Source: Phorcus lineatus (taxonomy: Eukaryota; Mollusca; Gastropoda; Trochida; Trochidae). From it: a stretch of 64,000 nucleotides of DNA. Within the stretch, counting starts at the first letter, position 1; every line of letters begins with the position of its first letter. Positions 32,926 through 43,510 of the stretch are shown in pieces. The translations under genes and the position numbers were made by a program. Where the stretch lies: positions 44,787,064 to 44,851,063 of the forward strand of contig OV121092.1 of assembly GCA_921293015.1 (NCBI GenBank). The letters run 5' to 3'. The notes under the pieces are model-generated. The model saw only the letters and a list, made by a program, of their open reading frames with translations. It was not told the origin of the DNA and made no database searches.

Positions 32926-35900
32926 CTTCCAAGGTTTCATACTGTGCAACAAGAAAAAAAAACAAAGTTAAAGCACTACCTATGCGAAAAACGCTAAGAC
33001 ATTTAGAAACGTCAAAATGTGGCGACATTGACGATCAAAGATAGTTAATATGTAGGACAAGGTCAGGAAATACTATATGGCAACATCCGTTACTCCATTC
33101 TGAAACTAAAATCAGCATTTAAGTCACAAGTATCAATAATTATCAATTATATCAGATTAAAATTTCCAACGAAAATGAAAACATTAGAGGAATGTCACCG
33201 TATTTGAACACACTGTTTTTTATTATATCACAAAGTCAAACCCGAAATCCAAGAAAGAAAGTATCAGTATATAATTTTTAAAATTAAACAGATTAACCTA
33301 AAAAGGAGATTAATCAGGCTTCATTAATAACCACTGAAGATCCTTAAATGAAAACAGTTAGAGGAATCTAAAAGCATCAACAGCAACCCTAGAAAACAAA
33401 TCAATCATTCATTTACAAATCAGGCTTGTAGGGGTGAGAGAGATGAATGAAAAAACTAGAGAAATGACGCTCTATGTGGGCACAATATATAGAGTTATAA
33501 AACAGAGACCAACTCGAAATCAACATATAATATTATTGTAGTAACACTAGAAAATAAAACTTGCATTAAATATTAAAAGTCAAAGCAGTTACCCTGAAAA
33601 GGAGATGAACCCGACTTCAGATCTAGAAGCACTTAAACCTCAAAAAAGGGAACTTGTCCTCTACAGAAGATAACATGAAACAGTAAGATGCACCTTTTAG
33701 CATCAATTACTTAAATATAAAGGAAATATCCAAAGAGCTGGAAGAGGTCATGTGTCATCAATAACCACTAAACCATGCACGTTACTTAATTAGTTACAGA
33801 TCAAAGTAGTTATCATGTCAGAGATTCAGACTGCAAAGTGTTACCAACGTTACTGTAAGTCAGGGCTGTTTAACCAAGAGCGAAGAACTTTGATGTACTA
33901 CACAGGGCGACAAAATGTCTGTGATCGGCTACTTCATGCCAGCAAAGGTTAAACGTAAATACGACAAAGTTATTCGATAATTGCTTTATGGTAACTTCAC
34001 AAAACCATGTCCATGTTTATGTTTGTTGGACAAACGTCTACGTGGACATCGAACATTTTGTGAAAGGAGTTTTTTCAAGAACAAAAAAATGATATACTTA
34101 TACTTAAATATTCGTTATCAAAATTATATTATTCTAAATACACCTGTAATTGTTTATGTTTCTATTTAGCAACCATTTTCTTTTAAAAACTTGTCACAAA
34201 TCAATGTAGCTTCTTTTGAACATTTGAGTGGATAAAGAGATACAGTGGGCTGATAAGTTCGCCTGGAGCTTGAATCAACTGTAAGACAAAAGGTTGATAT
34301 GCGAGTCGTTTAAAGTGATGCATAAGTAAGTGTAGGATATGGTCGCCAAAGTCGCCATTAGTTTGGCACGAGGGACTCGTCCAAACCCGTTAGGCTCTCT
34401 CTTTGACCCCATACATCTTTAAGGTAATGCCAAAATTGTTCATGGCTTACAACATATCTATCCCTTGTATATTTAGTTGTAAAATGATTCATTCACAAAA
34501 AGGTCTAAAAAAATTTACTGATAACTATTATGCTAGAAAATAATGACAAATTTATTGTTTGTAGTTTGAGGACTCGTGGTAAATATGGTACAAAACCATG
34601 ATTCATGACAGATCTTTTAAACAATATTGATATGCTTAAACACTCGGAGAATCGCAGCTTCATAACTTTGTGTATTTGAAGTGTTTATTTATTGCATCTT
34701 CAATCAAAGACTTTTTGAACACTGAAAAAGAAACCAAAGTATATATGCAGATATTTGGGTAATTAAATAGAATTAATGTGATTCAAAGAAACCCGTACTG
34801 TTTCGATACCATAATGTCGTATCTGGGATAGAACTTCTGTCAATGATAGCATAACAATAACTCGCATTCCATACGAATGGAAAACGCCGTTTTCTAGTTC
34901 GCACATGGTACTATATGTTTACTTCATATTGATAATGAAAAAATTTACATGTAACAAGTATTAATCTCCTTAAACTGGTGGACAGTAGGAAACAGTTTCA
35001 AGGGAGGTTACTTCATATTACTGTTTATAGAGCCAGGGTAGCTGTGAATACACAAGCAATAATCATTAGATCTATACCAATAGAACATGGGACCCGATCT
35101 CTCTGATCCAATTATTGGGATCATGGTAGGTAATGGGCTAAGGGCATTGAACCGTAGAAAGCATAACAAGATCTCATCGATTAAGGTTATCCTTATTGCC
35201 ACCTCTTACTATTGCAAAATTGAGTTATGGTGTGTGACCTAAGTGTATTTCATAACATTGGCCCAGTAAGAATCTCATTTGTTTGACAGCTGAACTACAC
35301 AAACTTTCATCCACAAGAGAGTATTGTTCAAAGTTTAAAAACTGTGTCCTTCTTATATATTTCAACAATTCAACAATTATGGAGACTTGAGCTGTAAGTC
35401 AATTTTCTTCGTGTCAATATTGCATGCAAATTTCATTTCGTGATTCAAATTGATGAAATTAAGTCACAACGGAAATGCATATTTTCCTATGTTAAACTTC
35501 CTAGATTCAAATTTCTTCAACATATTGAAGTTCCGGTGCTACACTTAAGTTGTTTTTAAACAATATTATCCTATTTTGAAATCCCTGAAATTCTATGAAA
35601 GCAATAATCTACTTCGACTTATTCTGTTACGGAAATTTTTTAAACATGTTCTGTAAAAACATTATCTAATTTCGTATTGTTCTTGTGACAAGACATTTGA
35701 TTTTAAAAGGGTAATAGGAAACTTTAACACTATTATTGATTAATCTTTATCCCTTAACACCTATTTATAGCCTGATATCTCTTTATTGCCCGCATTCTTA
35801 TACTTCTCTAACTGCCTTCAGTATAAAGGACTTATATCGCGCTTTTCAGAGATAAAACCACCACTAAGACATAAGAACTGATTAAGTTGAGAGCAGTGTT

Positions 35901-36080
35901 GAGCTAATACTTTAGTGAGAATAAACGCAAAGGACATGAGTTACCCGTTAAATATAGTTTCTTTCAATGTCTACATCATATTTCAAAACTTGCAAATAGG
36001 GATTTAAGAGCATTCATTGAAATCCTCAGATATGTGTAAATACACTTTTTACTACCAGAGCAATAGATATGAATTCAAGC
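32926..36080. other. Non-coding DNA
   Basis: No gene could be supported. A 64-codon minus frame at 35008-35202 has no domain I recognise. Confidence 0.5.
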
Positions 36081-36473
36081 ACCGATGGCATGAGGTTAAC
36101 ATATTGCATGTCATGTTATTTCTTTCCTTACTTTAGTCAGAGAGTCAGTAACAGGGACCACCACTGGACTCAATACCTTATCGTGGTGTGGTGGTCTGCG
36201 TGCTTCAGAGACCCTGAGAGCTATGCCAGATGCAGCTTACATGCTCCTGGTAGGGGCACCCACACTTGACAGGTTGACGGGTAGAAGCCAGACCAAATTT
36301 GAGTCCTTATAAAACCTGCTTTCTCTCTCTCACTATGCCTTTCTTTACGTCTTTTCCCTTATCCTTTCGATCCCTTTCTCCCTGATCTGTCCACTCTCTT
36401 TTGGATGCTTGTCATCCACGTGTTTAGTAACTTAAATACTGTTGAGAGCACGTTAAACCCAAACTCACTCACT
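36081..36473 (+). repeat. Non-LTR element 3' fragment with CACT tail
   Basis: A GC-richer block (ACCACTGGACTCAATACCTT, GTGGTCTGCGTGCTTCAGAG, AGCTTACATGCTCCTGGTAG, TTGACGGGTAGAAGCCAGAC), then a pyrimidine-rich part, ends CACGTTAAACCCAAACTCAC, followed by CACT repeats. The end matches the tail of the LINE at 47503-48394 and of the SINE family. Coding potential is lost, and the clade is not certain. Confidence 0.6.
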
Positions 36474-36682
36474 CTGCAGTAGAGAACTGTTGTACTAGCG
36501 GTATGGTTTGGGTTCGATGCTTAACAGCGTAGTACCATCCAAGGTTCGATAGTTCGAGCCGATGATAGCATGTTTTACCACAATGCCCAGCTACAATGGT
36601 GTTGTGGCCTTTCTCCCTTCAATATTACAAACAGCCGTGATATAAGTGAGATACACTTGAAACCCTAAATCACCTCACCTCT
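36474..36682 (+). repeat. SINE copy, same family as 871-1133
   Basis: Starts CTGCAGTAGAGAACTG, contains ATGGTTTGGGTTCGATGC and CAGCCGTGATATAAGTGAGA, and ends in CACCTCACCT. It directly follows the CACT tail of the preceding element. Aligns with most of 871-1133 read on the minus strand. Confidence 0.7.
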
Positions 36683-37062
36683 TCCTTATTCAATAAATCT
36701 AATTCTGCTCATAAAGGACTTATTCAATAAATATCGTAGACAGATTTCTCTGGAACTAGTGAGAGCTCAGCTGGAGTCAAGTAGTAGTGATTAAAATAGT
36801 CTGATAGCGATACGATCTGGTGAATCAGTGAAAGAGTGTCAATTTATCAACTTCATGTCAGTCACCAAATGAGAAAGAGTCAGATTTTGTTTACAAAAGT
36901 CACGTTTAACTCTGTATAATGTCATATGATATGAATGTTTGTTTCGAAATATTTACATGACCTTATGTTAGGTTTCATAAGTTTTCGCCTTGATAATTTC
37001 TTGTTAATAAAGAAATTGTTGTTAAGATTTGGGACCGATATTCATTTAAAACACAACAACCT

Positions 37063-37063
<1 letters not shown>
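36683..37063. other. Non-coding DNA
   Basis: No gene or repeat recognised. Confidence 0.5.
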
Positions 37064-37097
<34 letters not shown>

Positions 37098-37098
37098 T

Positions 37099-37148
<50 letters not shown>
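37064..37148. repeat. (AT)n microsatellite, about 85 bp
   Basis: Alternating A and T with single G and A interruptions. Confidence 0.95.
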
Positions 37149-37151
<3 letters not shown>

Positions 37152-37683
37152 CGAAGTTCTGCCAATCATATTTGTGTACAGTCTCACAGTTTTACTTTAT
37201 TATTTCATATTGATTATTATTGGTTAAATAACGCGAATATCTTTATAACATCCAAGACAAAAACTCCAACATTCACAGGTTCTCAATAAGTTGTTGTGAT
37301 TTTGATAAATAAATAACGGAATTTTATCTTATATTCGATAGAAATGAAATTAAACACACAATTACTGATAAATGAAGAAATATCAGTGAAAAGAAAAAAG
37401 TTGAATAATATGATGTATGACAACTGAGGTGACTTAAGAAAATGAACGCACTTGAAAATCCCTTTAAACACGTTGCACAACAGGGAGTCCTTTCTAAAAT
37501 CATTGATATAAAAACACACATGAATACGTTTTGAAACATGTTCTTTGTGTTCATGCTGTTCAACCAGAAATCCACTGAGATAAATACGCAAAAAGGATTA
37601 CAAACACTAATGACATGTAGAATGTGAAACATCGTGGTAAAAATAGTTTCAAGTCGAGACGTTCTGGGGTTGCTGAAACATTT
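37149..37683. other. Non-coding DNA
   Basis: Two overlapping 102-codon minus frames at 37283-37632 have low-complexity, Phe/Ser/Ile-rich translations typical of AT-rich DNA. I do not support either as a gene. Confidence 0.45.
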
Positions 37684-38021
37684 GTTGGTTGTAATACTGC
37701 TTAAACCGCGTATATGGATCCGCTCTCACTCCTTCCAACACCCTGATCTCTTTCAAGCCAAAAATCTCGTATGGCTGGATCGGCTTGATATTCGTGGCTA
37801 AGTTACCCTGTTATTATTTCGGCCAATGGAATGTCGTTATCCAAGGAGCGTGAAGCTGCCGTCTTGAAACTACGGAGTGGTGCCGCTGTTGCTGAATGCG
37901 AGTCGTCTCATTGGCCGGCTCGAAAGCTAGCGACAGAAGCTTTTGGCTTGAAGGAGATCAGGTTATATGGAAGGAGTGAGAGCGGATTCATATACGCTGA
38001 TATAGCAGGATGGTTGGTTGT
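37684..38021. mobile_element. Mutator-like MITE, full length, 9-bp TSD
   Basis: The element (37693-38012, 320 bp) is flanked by GTTGGTTGT at 37684-37692 and 38013-38021. The ends are AATACTGCTTAAACCGCG and the complement-matching CGCTGATATAGCAGGATG. The inner body, with AGCTAGCGAC and GAGTCGTCTCATTGGCCGGC, matches the other copies in inverted order. Confidence 0.92.
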
Positions 38022-38480
38022 TTACACAAGTATAGCGGTATATCTTAAACATGAATACAACAGGCATTCTAAGAGTACATGGTATTCATCCTCGACGAGA
38101 TTACATTGGCTACAGAATGCAATTTCAATATGTGGTGTTTAGGAGAATCTTGCTGCTATTATCTTAAAATCATGACCATTAAATCTAAACATAGTAACAA
38201 TTCTGCGTAAGTGGACTAAAGTTAGAGAAGAGAGATACAAATCAGGCCTAATGACAGTTTGAATTCCGCAAAATAACTAATACTGCTTGACGGACGAACC
38301 TTATAAATCCATTCCTTCTGATATTTCATAAAACAAATTCGGTCGCCATCATCTTGTGCGATTATAAAATGGCCCAAAGCAGATTGAAACAAACATTCTC
38401 GCACAGATTTTATTTCCCGTTTCATCTAAAGTCTTAAGAAGTTCGTAATTATTTTATGATATTCTGTAAAGGGGTTGCCT
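38022..38480. other. Non-coding DNA
   Basis: Nothing recognised. Confidence 0.5.
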
Positions 38481-39285
38481 GATCAGCCCACAGGCCCTCG
38501 GATCATTAAAAAAAAATATATTAAAAAAAATTAAAAATTTTTTTTTTGAGAACACCCCCTGAGTAAAATTGTTCCTCTGTTAATAGCATATGGAAAGGCC
38601 GGACACTCCATTCGCCCCTACCCGTTTTCTTGACCGAATGCTACAATAAATACACACGCAATCAAAATAAAATCTATGCAGACATGATGTCAAATGATTT
38701 GCCTTTCTACTCCAACTCACTTAAACAAATATATATTTGGGGTTATTTAATGAGGACGGCCGAAAGACGATTTCCACGCCCAACTTAATGCTGATGGGAC
38801 AAATGGCGCCCGTTACCTTGACCTTACGGGGTGTGTGGCCGCAGCGACAGATCTCATTGGTTTGATGCAAAGTTAGGAACAGATAACTCTAATTCTCCGT
38901 TCTTGCAACCAATGAGATCTGTCGCTGCGGCCACACACCCTGTAAGGTCAAGGTAACGGGCGCCATTTGTCCCATCAGCATTAAGTTGGGCGTGGAAATC
39001 GTCTTTCGGCCGTCCTCATTAAATAACCCCAAATATATATTTGTTTAAGTGAGTTGGAGTAGAAAGGCAAATCATTTGACATCATGTCTGCATAGATTTT
39101 ATTTTGATTGCGTGTGTATTTATTGTAGCATTCGGTCAAGAAAGCGGGTGGGGGCGAATGGAGTGTCCGGCCTTTCTATATACTATTAACAGAGGAACAA
39201 TTTTATTCAGGGGGTGTTCTCAAAAAAAAATTAAATTTTTTTTATATATATTTTTTTTAATGATCCGAGGGCCTGTGGATCAGCC
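38481..39285. mobile_element. Foldback (long inverted repeat) DNA transposon, 8-bp TSD
   Basis: A 789-bp element (38489-39277) is an almost perfect hairpin: left arm 38489-38862, right arm 38907-39277, loop 44 bp. The ends are CACAGGCCCTCGGATCATT and its complement. GATCAGCC is duplicated at 38481-38488 and 39278-39285. An 8-bp duplication is typical of the hAT superfamily, and the arms differ by only a few bases, so the insertion is young or the arms are converted. It encodes no transposase. Open frames inside are by-products. Confidence 0.93.
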
Positions 39286-39604
39286 TTATCCAGAGCGATA
39301 TTGCTCTACAACGAGCATTAACAAATAAAGGGAAACGTCCCCATTTAGAAAGGATAAACTTATTTGAAGCTTCATATTAACTTTTAAAAACAAATTTGCC
39401 TGGAAACAGATTAATGAAATCTGCTGTGTTTCTGGCCCACGTTTCAATAAAGGCATTGCAATCAAATGATATACACAACTGAAAAACATTAAATGGCTGA
39501 TTTAACTTTAAAGAAAGACCGTTAACATTCCGACACAAAAATGGACACCATCATCGTTGTTATCCTGTAAATCATAATTACTATTACTGCTTTGTATTTC
39601 TTGT
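39286..39604. other. Non-coding DNA
   Basis: Nothing recognised. Confidence 0.45.
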
Positions 39605-40331
39605 TGACTTAGTTATTTTGTTTTGTGGTACTTAGCTTCGTGTTCTGCTGCTAAGGGAGTCTCCACCAAAGTCCTAGCTCCGGCTTTCGTCTTCAATACC
39701 TTTTTTATTTGAGTGGCCACTGACTGGTTGGTAAGTGGAGACTGGGTTGCCTGTCGTTTCCCGTCTTCAATCAGTTGTTTTTCACCAGTCATAAGCGAAT
39801 ATGACATTGTTCACAATCAGTTTTGTTCTCACGTCTCTAACCGGCTTGGTGTAATCGGGGGACACTATGACGTCAGTACCCCCAACTTCGTTTCTTGCGG
39901 CCTGTCTCACTAACCCTCTGTCTTTAAAGGACGAAACATTTACTATTATAGAACTGAGACTTTGTTTAGTTTGTAAATGATGAGCTCTCTCTATCGATAG
40001 AGTATCTAGATGTGTTTCATCCAGTTGTAGTTCTTGTGCTAGGCAGTACCTCACCTTCTGTACGGATAAAGTCCTCTTTTCATTACTACCGGAATCCTCG
40101 AGACCATAAAAATGCAAATTATCCTTTCTCCACTGTGCTTCCAGCTGCTACACTTTTTTGCTTCACATGGCGATTTTCATCGGGTAAGTTTTTTACGCCA
40201 CGCAACATATCGGCTTGTCCTTTCTTAATATCATGAACTGCAGCTTCAAAGATATCAAATGCTGTTATTATGTTCTTGTAAACCTTACAAAATCGTTCAA
40301 ACCTCAACATTACCTTCTTCCCCCCTGACAC
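39605..40331 (-). pseudogene. LINE ORF1 relic (L1/Tx1-like)
   Basis: Three minus frames join into one protein. Frame 40331-40119 has an N-terminal helical stretch (FERFCKVYKNIITAFDIF). Frame 40117-39782 has NLHFYGLEDSG, then IERAHHLQT, IIVNVSSFKDRGLV and DVRTKLIVN, the RRM-type order of L1/Tx1-like ORF1. Frame 39807-39613 is a basic tail ending in TAG. Single-base shifts near 40117 and 39790 separate the parts. No ORF2 is visible in the next kilobase on the minus side. The element is dead. The stretch 40332-40600 may be its 5' UTR. Confidence 0.7.
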
Positions 40332-41197
40332 TCAAACCCGCCGTGGAAACTGAGAGTTGACCCGTGCACGTGCTTGGGGTCCTGGGTAAATCTACACGTT
40401 ACCACCGAGTTGAAAAAGTAACACAATTTGTAATTGTCTGAACATAAAAGTCCCTAAAAGTTTGATACCGTGTCTTCTCACACGTTTTCGTGTGTTAGGC
40501 CGCCTAAAGTATCCTATTCGGACTCGCCATATCTCAATATTTAATCCCATACCTCGGCTGTCGCCATCAGATGTCGTATAAATCGTTACAGATCAAGCCA
40601 ACAAAACCTGTAAACCCTTGATGTAATTGCAAATGAATTATGAAATTATTTTCCATTTAGCGCTGTCGCTGTTTAAATAAAACTACTTTATATTGTACTA
40701 TTGGCCCTGGGCCATATATACCAATAAAATCTGTCTGTCAGTCCGTCTGTCTGGACATTCAACATGAATATTAAATAGATCGGGATCTGTAAGACTTTAA
40801 AAAACAGATTCCCAAGTTTCAACATTTTGATTTAATTTTGTGATGTTTATGTATAATCATTAATTGTTTGCATGAATAATTTATTCGATGTAGTTTATTA
40901 CCATCTATGATACCAAATTATGTGTATCTTGGTAAGAACGTCTGGCTTATTGGTAAAAGTCGGTTTCTGTGACACAGCTATTGCTTCTAATATGGTATCT
41001 TTTTAGTAAATTTGATTCTTTGGATCACTTACTGACATCTGACCATTTCAAACTTCGAGGTATATTAACCTATTTCAAAACTTCCTTGTATCATTACTTT
41101 TTAGAAATAGTTTTAAACTCTTGGAGTCAGTACGTTTAGCTTGTAATGAATTGAGTGCAGATTTACACATGTCTACTTCTACAAAAAGTGACCTTTT
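40332..41197. other. Possible LINE 5' UTR, then AT-rich DNA
   Basis: 40332-40600 is GC-richer than its surroundings and lies upstream of the ORF1 relic. The rest has no recognised feature. Confidence 0.4.
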
Positions 41198-41740
41198 GGT
41201 CGGGTTTCCTGGTACATCAAAGATGAAAATTTATATCGGCCAAAGAGGCATTTGTAGGAAAAGTTCAGACAGGTTTATCTTCTCTATCATTTTTTTTATT
41301 CCACTTTTTTTCTAGGTACAGCAAATCATATAAAATATACGCAACAAATCATTTCTTTTGTACATTTTAGCATTGTCACTACACGTGAACAGAACAGTAA
41401 TGTTGTTTAGGAATGATCTGTGAACAATTTATGGCAACTGGACCAGAATTTTACAAATTTGTTAGGGTTACAGTATGAAAAGGCTATCGTTTTTGTTATA
41501 TTATAGTAGTTTGCCAACTCTGTCTGAAAATGCGTAACTGATAATGTCCTCTTATTAAGGTAGCTTCTGAAAATAATATATTTAATGACAAGACATATTG
41601 CATTTAATGGATCATTACTTTTTGAAAGAAAACCTAGAATAACCTTTTTGGTCAGGTTTCCTGGTACATCAAAGTTGAAAATTTATATCGGCCAAAAGAA
41701 GCAATAATAGGAAAAGTTCAGGCAGGTTTATCTTCGATAT
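41198..41740 (+). repeat. Local duplication, about 90 bp, 446 bp apart
   Basis: The sequence around TTTCCTGGTACATCAAAG and TTTATATCGGCCAAA at 41206-41290 recurs at 41652-41735 with about 10% change. Confidence 0.8.
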
Positions 41741-43316
41741 CATTTGCTGCTGTATGGCACTAGGAAATGTATAATCAACAGTAAATTTAAAAAGTCAGAA
41801 TCATATTAAATTGTAACATAAAATCATTGTAACATAAAATCCAAAAAGCAAATTCTAAAGTTTGTAGGATGTGACCACTGCTGGTTTGCTTTAAATAAAA
41901 AGCAAATAATATATAAAAATAGGACGAATTTTAATGGGTTTCTATCTTACGCACTTGAAAAACTGAAAATCAGTTCATCTACTCAGGAGGACTCTTTATC
42001 TAAATTATAACACAGCATTGGAAAATGATCCTATTTTTAAGTGATTTGAAGCAATGCACACAATTTAGACTGATAAGTTCAAAATATTACATTTCTAATA
42101 AAAGAATAAATACTTAATTCATCTATGCAAGTTAAGTCTGTACACTCGCCGAACAAATCAGAGAAGTGTTGAAATAATAAATAATTTCAGGATTTCGGAT
42201 CGTAGACAGGATTTTAAAAAAAACCTCAGAGTTTAAAATCATTCAAAGCTAGACTGAATGCAGTTATTGCACTGTGAAATGACAATGTCGCTTTTGATGA
42301 GAGTTTCATGAACCTTTTCTTAATGTTTATTGAGTGTTCTTTCTATGTAGCAGGGGATCCTCCTTTCCTTTGATTTAACAGTGCACATGTAGGTTGCTTT
42401 GTGACTTACAATCAAATAAGATCTTTGTGCGTCCCAGGAGTTGCATGAATGTGATCCCTTACAATCGGTTCATCAAACAGTCATAATTTCACTCAAGGAC
42501 TACAAAAGGGGTTCGTCAACGTAAATCAAACTATTAAAAGAAGCCGATCAAATCGGGAATTTCTGACAAATGAGTCTCGAATCAAATCATTTTTAGGTAT
42601 TGTGAACATGGTTCAGACGCTATACAGACCCACCAAGGGTAGATTGTCTCCATTCAAACCAACGTGTCTTCTGATTAGTTTCAATTTGTCTATCGGCTTT
42701 ACCCTCTGAATGCCTGACTGTCACAGTGTCACTACATTCAGAAACCGTCCATGACTACATAAAGTCATATTGTCAGTTTCTAAAGGTCTCCCAATGATTT
42801 TCTTCTGAAAGTGACATTGATGGGTTTTATTATAGAAAAATGGTTTTAGTCAGTGCACACTTATATTTTCAAATATTTTCTGTTTATTCATAGACATAAA
42901 ATGCATGCTAGTGCTCAATAGAAATTAATAGGCAAAGCTATAAGAGGAGCTGGAATAGAGAAATGACATAGTGACCAGTATGTTCTTAATTTAGTGGTCT
43001 TGGATGAGACACATGAGTCAATATGATATGTTTTGTTTTATTTTTGGTTTATATTGGAGGAATGTTAAACTGACTGGCAATTTGCAAATGTGTTTTTAGT
43101 TATTATTTCTGATCATTAAGCAACATAAGTACTTTTACAGTTAGATTACAGTGAATTCAATCATTTACAATCCGAAAATAATTTTCTCCAGCCCAAAGAA
43201 AATGCTGTTCAACAGGATACAAGAAACTCAATACTCAACCACCAAAGACCCTTCACCTGTGCCTGTCTATTAGTTTATGAAAGATGTAGCTATGAAAAGA
43301 CAATTTGAGGTTCATT

Positions 43317-43510
43317 CCTCCTGCTAAATCAGCGTTTATGAATCCGCTCCCACTTCTTTCACGTAGCCTGATCTCTTTCAAGCCAAAAGCCTCGTATCGC
43401 TAGCTTTCGAACCAGCCAATGAGACGACTCACATTCAGCAACAGCGGAATCATCCAGGAAAGTTTCAAGACAGCAGCTTCGTGTTCCTTCCATAACGACA
43501 TTCCATTTTA
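43317..43510 (+). mobile_element. Truncated Mutator-like MITE inside segment A copy 1
   Basis: Left end CCTCCTGCTAAATCAGCG, then GAATCCGCTCCCACTTCTTT, TAGCTTTCGAACCAGCCAAT and a GACGACTCACATTCAGCAAC block. It stops near CATAACGACATTCCATT, about the middle of the family. Copy 2 of segment A (52890) lacks it, so it came in after the duplication. Confidence 0.85.

Noticed and set aside
35008-35202. Nuclear copy of mitochondrial DNA
   Set aside because: The hydrophobic translation suggested it, but I could not match any mitochondrial protein segment.
37283-37632. Two overlapping 102-codon minus frames
   Set aside because: Low-complexity Phe/Ser/Ile-rich translations in AT-rich DNA, both in different frames of the same sequence, with no domain.
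37831-38142. 103-codon frame on the plus strand
   Set aside because: It runs across the MITE and its flank. The same body in other copies is broken.
39104-39328. 74-codon frame on the plus strand
   Set aside because: It lies within the arm of the foldback element and is mirrored by the other arm. It is a by-product of the repeat.
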